NCBI GenBank assembly: GCA_001566745.1
Contig: KQ964427.1
Coordinates: 202,360 to 234,655, forward strand
Direction: 5' to 3'
Length of the DNA: 32,296 bases
From: Conidiobolus coronatus NRRL 28638
Lineage: Eukaryota > Entomophthoromycota > Entomophthoromycetes > Entomophthorales > Conidiobolaceae
Part shown: positions 21,383 through 31,537 of the stretch, in pieces
How the letters are laid out: the number at the start of each line of letters is the position of its first letter
Numbering within the stretch: position 1 is the stretch's first letter
The notes under the pieces: model-generated
Told to the model about the DNA's origin: nothing
What the model saw: only the letters and a program-made list of their open reading frames with translations
Databases searched by the model: none
Made by a program: the position numbers and the translations under genes

Positions 21383-24300
21383 ATGACTGACTTTAACGGA
21401 GGCTTAAATGGAGCTATTGGCACTTCAAATGGCGCCAAGCCCTCTACCTCATCTAACCCCATTTTGGACAACTCTTTCCTTGGATCTGAACTTGATTTAC
21501 GTACTGCTTACTTGAGTCTCCTCTCTGAAGACGAAGAAGAAGTAGAAGAAGAAGAACCTGTACCTGCTGTTGTTAAATCTAAGAACGCTATTCCTGATCT
21601 CGAATCCAAAGAAATGTTCCCTTCTCTTGGTGCCCCATCTGCTCCCGCTCGTGCTTCTGCCTGGTCTTCTAAACCCGCTGCTCCTGCTACTCCCAAATCT
21701 AATTTGGTTAGTGAAATTTTTGACTACACTATTCCTCAAAAAACTTTTGGTGCTCCTTCTATCCGTGATGCCGTTCAACAATCAATCAAAAAATCTGGTG
21801 CTCAAATTGATGCCTCTTCCTCAAGAATTTCTGGAACCGTAACCTTTATTATTAAAGGTAAACATGATCAAGTCGCTAAAGCTAAAAGAGAGTTAATCTC
21901 TCAATTATCTCCTAAGGTAAATATTTTGTTCAAATATATCAGAATTTCATTTTTAATTCAACATTTTAATATAGGGTACTCTCACTGTCAGCGTACCATC
22001 TAGCGTTATTGGATTTGTTTTAGGTGCCAAAGGAACCAAGCTCAAGACTCTTCAAACTAAAACCTGTACTACTATCAATATCCCCAAGCGCAATGAAGCT
22101 GAAGACACTGAAGACACTGTTTTGGAAGTTTCTATCACTGGTGACTTGGATGGTGTAAACTTGGCTAAAGCTGAAATTGAAGCTATTGTTAAGGAAAAGG
22201 CTCCCAAGAAGGAACTTAAGATCTCTGATATTCCTTTCAATCTTTATCCATTTATTTCCGGTCCTAAGAATGCCAACATTACTCAATTGATCGGAAACTC
22301 TGGTGTATCTTTGAAGGTTCCTTTCTTAGTCGGAAGTGGATACGACGAAATTCTCGGAGATAACGTTGAGCGCGATATCTTAATTGTCGGTGATCAAGAT
22401 TCTATCGAAGCTGTTCGTCAACGCCTAGTTGATTTCTCTGAAACTATTCAAGCTGATTTACGTGAGTTGATGGTTACTATTCCCAAGAGAAGACACAGAT
22501 TCTTGGTTGGAAATAATGGTGCTCATCTCAAAGAAATCTTTGAAACTACTGGGTGTTTCTTAGAGCTTCCTCCAGTTTCTGATCCCTCTGAATATGTCAA
22601 GTTAAGAGGTTTAGAAAAGAACTTAGGTATCGCATTTGCTGAAATTATGAAGAAGGCTAACTCTGCCCAAGTCAATGTTTTAAAGGTTCAAAAAATCCAT
22701 CCTAAATACGATAGTAACGGCTTAGACTGCCTTTACCGCTATCTTTCCCACTCTGGTTTAATTCGCCAAATCGAAAAGAAGCACTCTGTTCAAATTCATT
22801 TGCCTCAATCTGACTCTGTTACTAAGGGAGATATTGAAATCGTCAGTAAAGAGTCTAGCAGTGTAAACTCTGCCATCGCAGAACTTCAAGAAGTAATCTC
22901 TAAATTGGCCCCTTCCCAATTCGACTTTATCAATGTTCCTGTCGAACTTCACTATTTCTTAGCTGGAAAAGACCGCTCCAATGTTGAAAAAATCAAGAAC
23001 GAGTCAGGTGTTGTTGTTATTACTTCCAGCGACAGTGGATCTAACGTTGTATTATACAACTCATCATCTGATCCCTCTTCTATTAGCAATGTCAAGAAAT
23101 CTTTATTAGACAAAATCTCTGCACATGCTGAAATTGCTGAACAAGTTATTGAAGTTTCCTCCAAATACTTCAAGCGTATTGCTGGTCCCAAAGAAACCAA
23201 TCTCCATACTGTTCTTGGACAAGTTCCCAAGGCTTGGATCAAACTCGGTAACCGTATTCAACTTGCCAATACTCCTGAGTTACGTACATTAGGCGAAAAT
23301 GAAATTCTTATCAGAGGTTCTAAATCTGAAGTAGAAAAAATCAGCAAAGATCTTACTAAGTTCATTGAAGATGCTAAGAACTACGAAGTTCTCCATAGCT
23401 ATACTACTGAATTGACCATTCCTGGTAAATTCTTAGCCCATGTAATTGGTAAAAATGGCGCCCACATGACTAAATACAGAGATACATACGATGTCAAGAT
23501 CGATATCGACAAATCAAACGAAGCTTCTAAGGGCCCCGTTAAGATCACTGTTCAAGGTTTTGAAAAGAATGCCAACATTGTTAAAAAACAAATTCTTGAG
23601 CTCACTGAAAAGCTCAATGACCAAACTCAAATTAAATTGAACATCCCTTCCAAATACCATCGCTTCATTATTGGTCCTGGTGGCAAATATGTACACCGCT
23701 TAGAAGAAAAGTATGGCGTCTTTATCAAGTTCCCAAGCTCTGATGACAAAGAAAAGGAAGAAAGTGAAGAAGCTGCTCCCCAAAGAGACGTAATTAGCAA
23801 GGATGAAATTCTCGTTAAGGGAGGAAAGAAGGGAGTTTCAGAAGCCCAAGCTGAAATCATTGAATTGGTCGAATATGAAAAAGAAAATAGCCAATCCATC
23901 AAATTTGTTGTTGGCCGCACCTATTTACCTCATATTTTAGGTAAGGGTGGTGTCAAGATTACTGACATTAAAGACGAAACCAGCACTAAAATTGATGTTG
24001 ACAACAACTCTGAAAACTCTGAAGAAGCTACTATCACTGTTACCGGATCCAAGGCTAACATTACTAAGGCTCAAAAATTAATCATGGCTGTTGTCAAGGA
24101 ACAAGAATCAATTATTACCCAAGAGATCGAAATTCCTAACAGAATTCATCGCCAGTTGATTGGACCTGGTGCTTCCAAGCTTAGACAATTAGTTACTAAA
24201 GCCTTAGGATCTGATATTGATGTTGCTCAAGCTACTAGCATGATTCACTTCCCCAAGGGACAAGAAAGTAGTGACATTGTCAAGATTAAGGGACAAGGTG

Positions 24301-25139
24301 ATCTTGTTGAAAAGATTGCTACTGAACTTCAATCAGTTGCCAAAGAGTTAGAAAGCATTGTAACTGATACTGTTCAAGTCGATCCCTCTGCCCATGCCTC
24401 TGTCATTGGTAAAGGAGGTTCTAACTTGAGAGCTCTTCAAGAAAAATTCAATGTTGAAATTAGAGTTCCAGCTAAGGATTCTAACAGTGATTTAATTAAG
24501 ATTTCCGGTAAGCCCGAGAACATTGAAAGCGCTAAAGCTGAAATTTTAGCCAAGTTACCTCACTCTTCCACTTTCACTTACCTTAAAAAGTTCCATCATC
24601 AATTAGCTGGACACAACAACTTTGCTCTCCAAAGATTAAGACGCAATCACAATCTCGATATGAACATCCCTTCTAATGTTGAAGCTCCTAAATTCGTCAA
24701 CTTAGCAGGATCCAGCGCTGCTCCTAGAATTGATGATGACAGCAAGGGCCAACCCATTGTATGCACTGAATTAGTCGAGCCTGCTGATGGCAATGAAGAG
24801 CTCACTTTAACTCTTTCTGGATCTGAAGATAATTTGAAGCAAGCTGTTCAACAATTAGAAAAGCTCTACGAAACCGCTAAGAAGAGCTCCCATGCTTTGA
24901 GAATCTACGTCCCCAACTCTCACCATCGTCATATTATTGGCACTGGTGGTAAGGTCATTAACGAAATCAGACGTGCTACTGGCTGTGAAATCGAATTACC
25001 CCAAAATGGTGCTGGCCGTGGTGGAAGAAGAGACAATGGATTATTTGCTGATGGAATTGCTGTCGTTATTACTGGACCCAAGGATCAATGCTATAATACT
25101 AAAGAAAAAATTGTTGCTATTGTCAATGGAGCTAATTAA
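21383..25139 (+). CDS. SCP160: Vigilin/Scp160 multi-KH-domain RNA-binding protein
   Basis: An RNA-binding protein associated with polysomes and the ER in yeast. Exon 1 is 21383-21916 (178 codons), intron 21917-21974 (58 nt, GTAAAT...ATATAG, phase 0), exon 2 21975-25139, giving 1232 aa against 1222 for yeast Scp160. About 14 KH repeats can be read, as in the family. Canonical GxxG loops are GAKG (195-198), GNNG, GKNG, GPGG, GKGG, GKGG and GTGG. Degenerate loops are GPKN, GKDR, GPKE, GPGA and GHNN, and two repeats lack a recognisable loop. The N-terminus has an acidic run (EDEEEVEEEEP) and an Ala/Pro/Ser-rich stretch before the first degenerate KH. Codon choice leans more to C-ending codons (AAG, CCC, ATC, TCC) than in LAA1, as expected for a highly expressed gene. 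The ATG follows a C/A-rich leader (CATCAACACTCACT). Confidence 0.96.
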
Positions 25140-25190
25140 CCAGCACAAGTTGACAAATTAGACATAAAATCCATATAATATAACTTATTG

Positions 25191-25196
25191 AATAAA
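25191..25196 (+). terminator. Probable poly(A) signal of SCP160
   Basis: AATAAA lies 52 nt after the SCP160 stop codon, inside an AT-rich 3' flank. Its position suits a cleavage/polyadenylation signal. Confidence 0.5.
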
Positions 25197-25491
25197 TATT
25201 TTTATAATTGTAATTTTTATAAAGTATAGATGAATGGATATATCTTTGGTATTTAATTTACCTTTTAAAAGATTGGGTTTATTTTTATCTCGTTTCTAGC
25301 TATGACCAAGATACTAATGAAATACAGTATTGAAACAAATATCTATAGACAATGCGTAGTATATTCTTCAAGATTGCTCATTAAAAATCGTTTTTAGAAA
25401 CTGCAATCAGTTTGACTATAAAACGGTTATTTGTCATAATAAATTTTTTAATTTTGCTTTAAATTCAAAATAATACTTAAGATTTAGGATA

Positions 25492-25755
25492 TGAGAGATT
25501 CTGGTTAATTTGGTTCAAATTTTGTATGAGCTCTGTTCAAAATTTTAATTTAAATACAAGCTTATTACTATTATATATTGCTGTTAAATAAAAGAGAATA
25601 GCTGATAATATCATATTAGAACGCTGCAATAAACATATTAACTAATAAAAGAGGATGTCTAATACGCTTTAATCATGTAAAAATCAAAAAATATTATAAA
25701 TTTGCTATATAAAAAATTTTGAACCAAATTTCCTCGATTTAACCAGAATCTCTCA
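25492..25755. mobile_element. Small terminal-inverted-repeat element (MITE-like), copy 1
   Basis: A 264-nt element. The left end TGAGAGATTCTGGTTAA is repeated exactly inverted at the right end, and an inner block TTTGGTTCAAA also recurs inverted (right arm AAATTTCCTCGATTTAACCAGA lies around it). The element is flanked on both sides by TA (25490-25491, 25756-25757), the target duplication of Tc1/mariner-type elements. It has no coding capacity. The second copy 0.6 kb downstream shares the left arm, parts of the middle (AACTAATAAAAGA, AAAAATCAAAAA) and the right arm. A non-autonomous mariner-like MITE is the best inference. The intact ends suggest it is the younger copy. Confidence 0.7.
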
Positions 25756-26336
25756 TATGTTTAATATATAATATATTTTATATGAAATAAACATGTTTAG
25801 AATATCCAATAGTTTGACTAAAATGTAAAATAATCCAAGTATTGACCAAAAAAATATTTCTTATTTTAATTACTTTAAAGCTAGCAGCCAAGTTTATACA
25901 ATGAGCGCAATATTACTAAATATTATTATTTAGATTGATTTTAAAATAATTGAAATTTTGGTTATATTATTAAAATATTAAATATTAATTTAAAATCTTA
26001 AATTATATAATTCAATATGATTTATTAACAATTACGCTTTTTGCTAAAAAATACTTTTATTAAGAATATATTGATAGATAAATTTGTCAATTAATAGAGA
26101 TTTAACTACTTCTATAGACAATTAGTTGAATATTAAAACAACTAATTAAAACTGAGCTGCTGTATATTAAATGATTTTTAGCTTTATAATAAGTATTAAA
26201 TTATAATAAGATTTTTTCTCTAGATTATTCTTATAATTTAAATTATCATTGCGAAAAAAAGCTATTAGATACAAATCAATGATATAAAAATATTTGTAGT
26301 ATAAAATCTCAATTTTGAGTTATTCATATTCCTATA

Positions 26337-26565
26337 TGACAGATTATAGTTAACTTGGTTCAAATTTTGTATGAGCTCAGTCAAAAATTTTAATATTTTA
26401 TAATCGAGTTTTCATCATGTATAGTAATTATATTATAGAGAATTGATAATAATAGCATATTAAAATACTATATTATTAACTTTAACTAATAAAAGATACA
26501 CTTTAATCAGCTTTAAGCAACTAAAAATCAAAAATATTTCAAAATTTCCTCGTTTTAACCAGAAT
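26337..26565. mobile_element. MITE-like element, copy 2 (decayed, right end truncated)
   Basis: Same orientation as copy 1. The left arm TGACAGATTATAGTTAACTT continues into TGGTTCAAATTTTGTATGAG, identical to copy 1 over that second block. It ends in CCTCGTTTTAACCAGAAT but lacks the last bases (CTCTCA) and the inner GAACCAAA of the right arm. It has a TA at 26335-26336 but no matching TA right after the truncated end. Divergence and truncation mark it as an older relative, not a tandem duplication of copy 1. Confidence 0.6.
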
Positions 26566-28308
26566 ATTTAATATTACATTTCTATAAGCTGCTCAATGTT
26601 TGTGTATGTAACTTATGAATGTTTAAATATTGATTATTTAAAAGTTAATTAATCTAAGCTCTATTAAGTTGCTGCTTCTCATATTTTAAATTAATATAGA
26701 CAGGACTAGCTATGCTTATATATAACTCTCAGCTTTTTAAGCATACATATTATCACTAAAGTTGCCAAATTAACTAGTTTTAATAGAAATATACTTATTA
26801 TGTTATATTTTGTCTAATTTGGCTATTTTAAAGTAAGCTTATCAGAAAATCTATTTTTAGTATATAGATATAAACTATTATTATAAAAATTATCTATAAT
26901 AAACCCATACTTTTATAAATATAAACCGCTTTTAATCTCATGTAGAACTTTGCAAAGAGCAATATATATCTGATTATAGTTGATTTTAAATGCTCTGTAC
27001 TATAGCATTAATGAGAATTATCTAGCTATTTGCGTTTTATACTCCCTGAATTTATATGTTAAGCATTTGGATAATATCAGGCATTTTATTAATAATATAA
27101 CTCTCAATGTATCTTATTTTAGTATTAAACTCAACAATATTGACTGTTTTTTTCAAAAATCATTTAAATTAAACTACACTTTTAAAAATCAACGTATGAG
27201 AAAAAGTTTAAACTCCTCAATTTTATAACTTTTGTAAGTGATGTGATATAACTAATTATAGCATAATTCTTTATGAGCTTACTTTAATCCATTTTATTAC
27301 AATAAAACGAGGTTTTGTAAAAACATACTTTTAAGCATGGTATGATAATAATTATTACTCATTTGAGTAATAACATCCTATTAGAGAATACATCACTCGA
27401 TATTATTAACTACTCATTATGATATTAGTTTTGTAAGCAAATAACTATTCTAAAACCTTAGCTAACTGCCTAATAAAAAGTAATTAGTCAGCAGCATCTT
27501 TGAAGCTTATGTAATACTGAATATAGCTGATACGCAGCGATCAAAACTTTAAAGATATATTATCAAACTGAAAATTGACTTGTAAGAGAATAAATTTATA
27601 GATATAAAGTGCTAGAGAATATCTATTTTTAATTTATATTACGATTTCAGCTCAATTTTATCGAAAGATAGTTTTATTGTATAGTAATACATTCACATGT
27701 AAAAATGAGAGTGATTCAATGTTATGCTGGCATAATTAAAAGCCAAGCTTGCTATATACGCGGCTAAATTTTTCATATATATTAACTAAACAAGCTGCTA
27801 TTTTATTGCTTTAGCTTTAAAAAAAGCTTTTTGATTTCTTATGAAATATATATTGTATTAACAAAAGAATATTGGTTCATGTTGATTTCCATTAAAGTCT
27901 AAATTCAATACTGAAAATATTTTGAGGCAAAAACTAAATACCTTTTTCCAAATTAATTATAATTAATGTAAAACGATGAAGATTGTCACCTGAAGATTCC
28001 CGGGTTATTCCCCTCCAATCAAAATCCCATCCAGCTTCGCAATCTCCCGTAATTATAACTTTTTTTTGTATTTTAGAATGCTGTTTAGCAGTTTTAAGTA
28101 TATTTCTTTTACAATTCTTCCCAAAGAACCCAGCTGAATATACCTGATTATGAGATGACTGGGATTCGAAATGAACTGTGAATACAAGAATACAAGTCTC
28201 TTGTGAACACTACAATTACTAAAGATTCACCCGTTATTCAGGTTCGTATAAATAAGCTATTACTGAAAATTCGACAATACTCATGATTTAATCCATTAAC
28301 TTAAATCA

Positions 28309-28406
28309 CCTAACCTGACTGTAGCCCTCAGTGCGCAGTCGGATTTAAACAAATTGCTAACACATGTGCGCTATTATACCTGGACTATATCTAATCAGAG
28401 GTTAGG
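28309..28406. repeat. Nested inverted repeat upstream of MCT1
   Basis: The outer arms CCTAACCT (28309-28316) and AGGTTAGG (28399-28406) are exact inverses. Directly inside the left arm sits a second pair, GACTG (28317-28321) and CAGTC (28336-28340). It could be a folded RNA or a regulatory inverted repeat; no tRNA T-arm or anticodon arm is recognisable. Weak evidence. Confidence 0.3.
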
Positions 28407-28633
28407 GGTTTTTGGCTTTAACTTAATTGAATTCAGCTGATAAACAGAGATTTTCTTGCAAAAATCAGAGCCATACACACAGAACATCCCTTGAATTAGA
28501 TTTATTAATCAGCAAAATGATGAATCACTCCACATCCAAATTTGCTTTGAATATTACCAAATCCAATTTCGCTCATCAGCCAATCATCTTAATTACCAAA
28601 TTCTACCTCATTTGCCATTCCCGAATTTCCCCC

Positions 28634-28640
28634 TATATAA
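28634..28640 (+). promoter_or_regulatory. TATA box of MCT1
   Basis: TATATAA preceded by CCCCC and about 95 nt upstream of the MCT1 ATG, a normal fungal spacing. A tiny upstream frame (ATG at 28643, nine codons, stop 28670-28672) begins immediately after it and is probably upstream of the transcription start. Confidence 0.5.
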
Positions 28641-28734
28641 ACATGGGCAGTCCAATGCTAAAAACTATTTAACACTCTTATATTAATGAGCATTTATTTT
28701 AACTTTTAACCTATTCCTCTATTTTACTTGTATC

Positions 28735-30004
28735 ATGATGCAACTCAGAAAACAACTTCCCCGTCTTTCTAAACCTCTTAATAAGACTTTAACTAGTCAA
28801 TTCCACTCTACTTCAAATGCTAAAAGCTTTATCCCTAGACGTTTCATGGTATGTTTTATTTGTTTAAATTTTAAAACCTGATTCTAATTGTTTCTTTTTA
28901 GAGCTCCGATGCCCTTCAACAAAACTACTCTGCAGTAATGTTTCCTGGTAAATATAATATCCTTTAACTTTTTAAATTTGAAAACTTACAATTGATCTAG
29001 GTCAAGGTTGCCAAGCTGTCGGTATGGGAAAAGATCTTTTTGAAAACTATCAATCTGCTAGAGATGTATTCGAAGAAGCTGATGAAGCTTTAGGCTTCCC
29101 TCTTAGTAAATTGATCTTCGAAGGAGATCAAGTCACACTTACACAGACAGAAAATGCTCAACCCGCCATTTTAACCACTTCTATTGCAACTCTTCGCGTA
29201 TTGGAACACGAATATGGCTTTAACATGGAAAAGAATGCAAAATATGCAATGGGCCATTCTCTTGGAGAGTTCTCAGCTTTAGTTGCTACTGGTTCTCTTA
29301 GCTTGTCTGATGCTGTTCGTTTAGTAAGGACGAGAGGTCAAGCTATGCACGACTGTGTAGTAAACTTAAACAAGCCTATTTCTATGAGCGCACTTGTTAT
29401 CACAAAGAGCAATTTAAACCGTGTATTTGACGTTGTTCACCAAGTAAACACACAACTAAAAAATACTGAAACTGTGGAAGTTGCTAACTACAACTCATCT
29501 TTCCAATGTGTATTGAGTGGAACAAAGGAAGGCGTTAATATTGCAGCCCGCGAGCTAAAAAGACTTAGAATTGCCTTAAAAGCTGTAGATCTTCCAGTAT
29601 CCGCACCCTTTCACTGTAGTTTGATGAAGCCTGCTAGACAACCTTTGGAAGATGCACTAAATAATGTTAACTTTTCAGTTCCCTCTGTGCCAGTAGTATT
29701 CAATGTATGGGGTAAGCCTATACATGAAGTAACACCTCAAGCAGATATTACAAGAGTTATTCCCCAGCTCATGATTGAGCAAGTTGATCACCCTGTTCGC
29801 TGGTTTGAAAGTGTTCAATTCGTGAAAAAACAAGGTATTTCAAACTTTTTATCTATTGGACCTGGAAAGGTTTTGGCTAATTTGGCCAAAAAAGATTTTC
29901 CTTTGGACTGGATTCGTAGTGTATCAAATTCAAAAGAATGTCAACTTGAATTTGGTGCAATGGCTCAAGCTCAATCTGAAGTTTTAAAAGCTGCAACTGC
30001 TTAA
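28735..30004 (+). CDS. MCT1: Mitochondrial malonyl-CoA:ACP transacylase (FabD/Mct1)
   Basis: Moves malonyl groups from CoA to mitochondrial acyl carrier protein in type II fatty acid synthesis, which feeds lipoate formation. Exon 1 is 28735-28848 (38 codons), intron 28849-28901 (53 nt, GTATGT), exon 2 28902-28947 (46 nt), an intron of about 53 nt (28948 to about 29000, GTAAAT...TCTAG, phase 1), exon 3 from about 29001 to 30004 (start uncertain by 1 nt). The product is 387 aa against 360 for yeast Mct1. The first 38 residues are rich in Arg/Lys/Ser with no acidic residue, a classic mitochondrial presequence. The last splice restores the FabD opening FPGQGCQ. Catalytic residues are Ser140 in GHSLGEF, Arg165 in RTRGQ and His258 in SAPFHC. 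The oxyanion motif reads GQGCQ, where GQGSQ is usual (Cys57). The gene starts with tandem ATG codons; the first is chosen. Confidence 0.95.
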
Positions 30005-30111
30005 ACTATCATAGCCTATATCTTTACAACTGCCCTTAGACTGATAAACGCTGAACGTGTATTAAAACCATCAACTGTATATTAATTCAAACAATAATTA
30101 TAATAATATTA

Positions 30112-30117
30112 AATAAA
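30112..30117 (+). terminator. Probable poly(A) signal of MCT1
   Basis: AATAAA about 108 nt after the MCT1 stop, within an A/T-rich flank. Positional inference only. Confidence 0.4.
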
Positions 30118-30831
30118 ATACATATAAAATTAAATGCATACTTTAATGACTATTATTTGTCATTTCTTTATTTTCGACATGAGTCTTTATTTCGGTACTA
30201 GTGTTCCTTATTCCACTGGCATGATCACTGTGGATTTATTGGCATGATTTCAACACACTTTAATAATTTTAGCCTAGTATAATTTTAATAATTTAGAGTT
30301 TTAAACTGTTCTATCTAGATGTAAGCTAATTAAAATTTGGCCCTCTGTAATTTAGTTTGAAATCATTATACCTCATATCGTTATCAATCTTAAAAATATT
30401 TTAATCTGATATTTAATCTCCGTTTAGAAAATAGCTATTTTGAACTTTTTAAAGTAAGTTTGATCAGAAAGTTGATAAAATATTATTAACGTTGTAATCT
30501 ATATTACACATCTAAAACATTTAATTTTTTCTAATCTGATTAAGAATAATTAAAAGCTGTCTGAAGGAAATGTTCATCAATATTAATGATTTTAATAAAT
30601 AATTCGACTATTGGATATAATATTAGCCTATCAACATACGAATATTATTTCTCTGACGTTGTCTTCAAAACTAGTTATTCTACAAAAAACAAATTTGAAA
30701 ATATATTCACTGAATTTCAAAAATAAAATCACCGAAATACAAATAATATGCAATCCCTGTAGATACAATTTTTAGTCAATTATTATACTTGATTGAGGAG
30801 ATTGATGCTGGATATTGATAAGATTACCAAT

Positions 30832-30856
30832 CTTAGCTTATGACTCATAAGCTAAG
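30832..30856. repeat. Perfect 12-bp-arm palindrome
   Basis: CTTAGCTTATGA and TCATAAGCTAAG are exact inverses separated by a single base, 25 nt in all. The centre TGACTCA is an AP-1/Gcn4-type site. It is located 0.7 kb upstream of the NTR1-like gene. Confidence 0.8.
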
Positions 30857-31537
30857 TTTTCTGAAATACAATTTTGGACATTATGTTTTTATTGACCAAA
30901 TTTGGTAAATATAAGACTACACTTTCTGATTTGATTATATTGTGACAATTGTTTGGTTATGATTTCTCAATCAAACTTAGTCGTAAAAACTATATAAATA
31001 TATGTAGCTCGTGAGAATGCATTATATACTTGAATTTATTAAATTTCAATGACAAATGATAAAGAGATTATTATTATAAGTATTAAAAAATTGCCAATGT
31101 ATTGAGATGAGCTCTTTTAGTTGACTACTCAACATATGCTGCAGCTTTTTAGCCTAAATTGAACAACTTAACCTAGCATAGGTTAGATTCACGATACATA
31201 GAATCTCTTATAGCAATTCTCATACATCGTATAATTAAACTGTATTCAAATCTAAAAAACTAAAATATTAGACATAATAATAATTATAAAAGGCTTAATT
31301 ACTCAATTTATTTGCCAAATAAGTCATTTTATATGCGATTGCGGTGCAATCTATGATTTATTATATACTGAATGTGTGTATTACTAAGATTCTAAAATAA
31401 AAAATAATCCCATAATTTCATATAATTATAATAAAAACTATTAGGATAAATAAGAGACCGTCAATTTATTATTTATTATAAAAATTAATTGGTAAAGATT
31501 TAAATAGAATAACTTTAAAAAACATAGATATATAATA

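Larger units (their letters stand above)
25140..28734. other. Long intergenic region SCP160-MCT1 with a TIR element pair
   Basis: About 3.6 kb, the longest spacer. It contains the SCP160 poly(A) signal, two copies of a small inverted-repeat element (25492-25755 and about 26337-26565), and from about 27960 a less AT-biased stretch leading into the MCT1 promoter. That stretch has a degenerate repeated motif (27990-28013, 28219-28242) and a small nested inverted repeat (28309-28406). I found no gene: the frames at 26980-27228 and 28427-28672 lack homology, and the latter opens at a TTG. Confidence 0.6.
30005..31537. other. Intergenic spacer MCT1-NTR1
   Basis: About 1.5 kb of AT-rich DNA holding the MCT1 3' flank and the NTR1 promoter. 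Two compact palindromes are present (30832-30856 and 31168-31184, the latter TAACCTA-GCA-TAGGTTA). No gene or RNA is recognised. Confidence 0.55.

Noticed and set aside
26980..27228. 82-residue plus-strand frame in the SCP160-MCT1 spacer
   Set aside because: Composition (Asn, Ile, Tyr, Phe, Leu) is that of translated AT-rich noncoding DNA; no motif or promoter signal is seen.
28150..28175. GGGATTCGAAAT resembling a tRNA T-arm
   Set aside because: The flanking bases do not pair into a T-stem on either strand, and no acceptor, D or anticodon arms are found.
28427..28672. 81-residue plus-strand frame upstream of MCT1
   Set aside because: It opens at TTG, overlaps the MCT1 TATA box and shows no family resemblance; it is better explained as promoter DNA.
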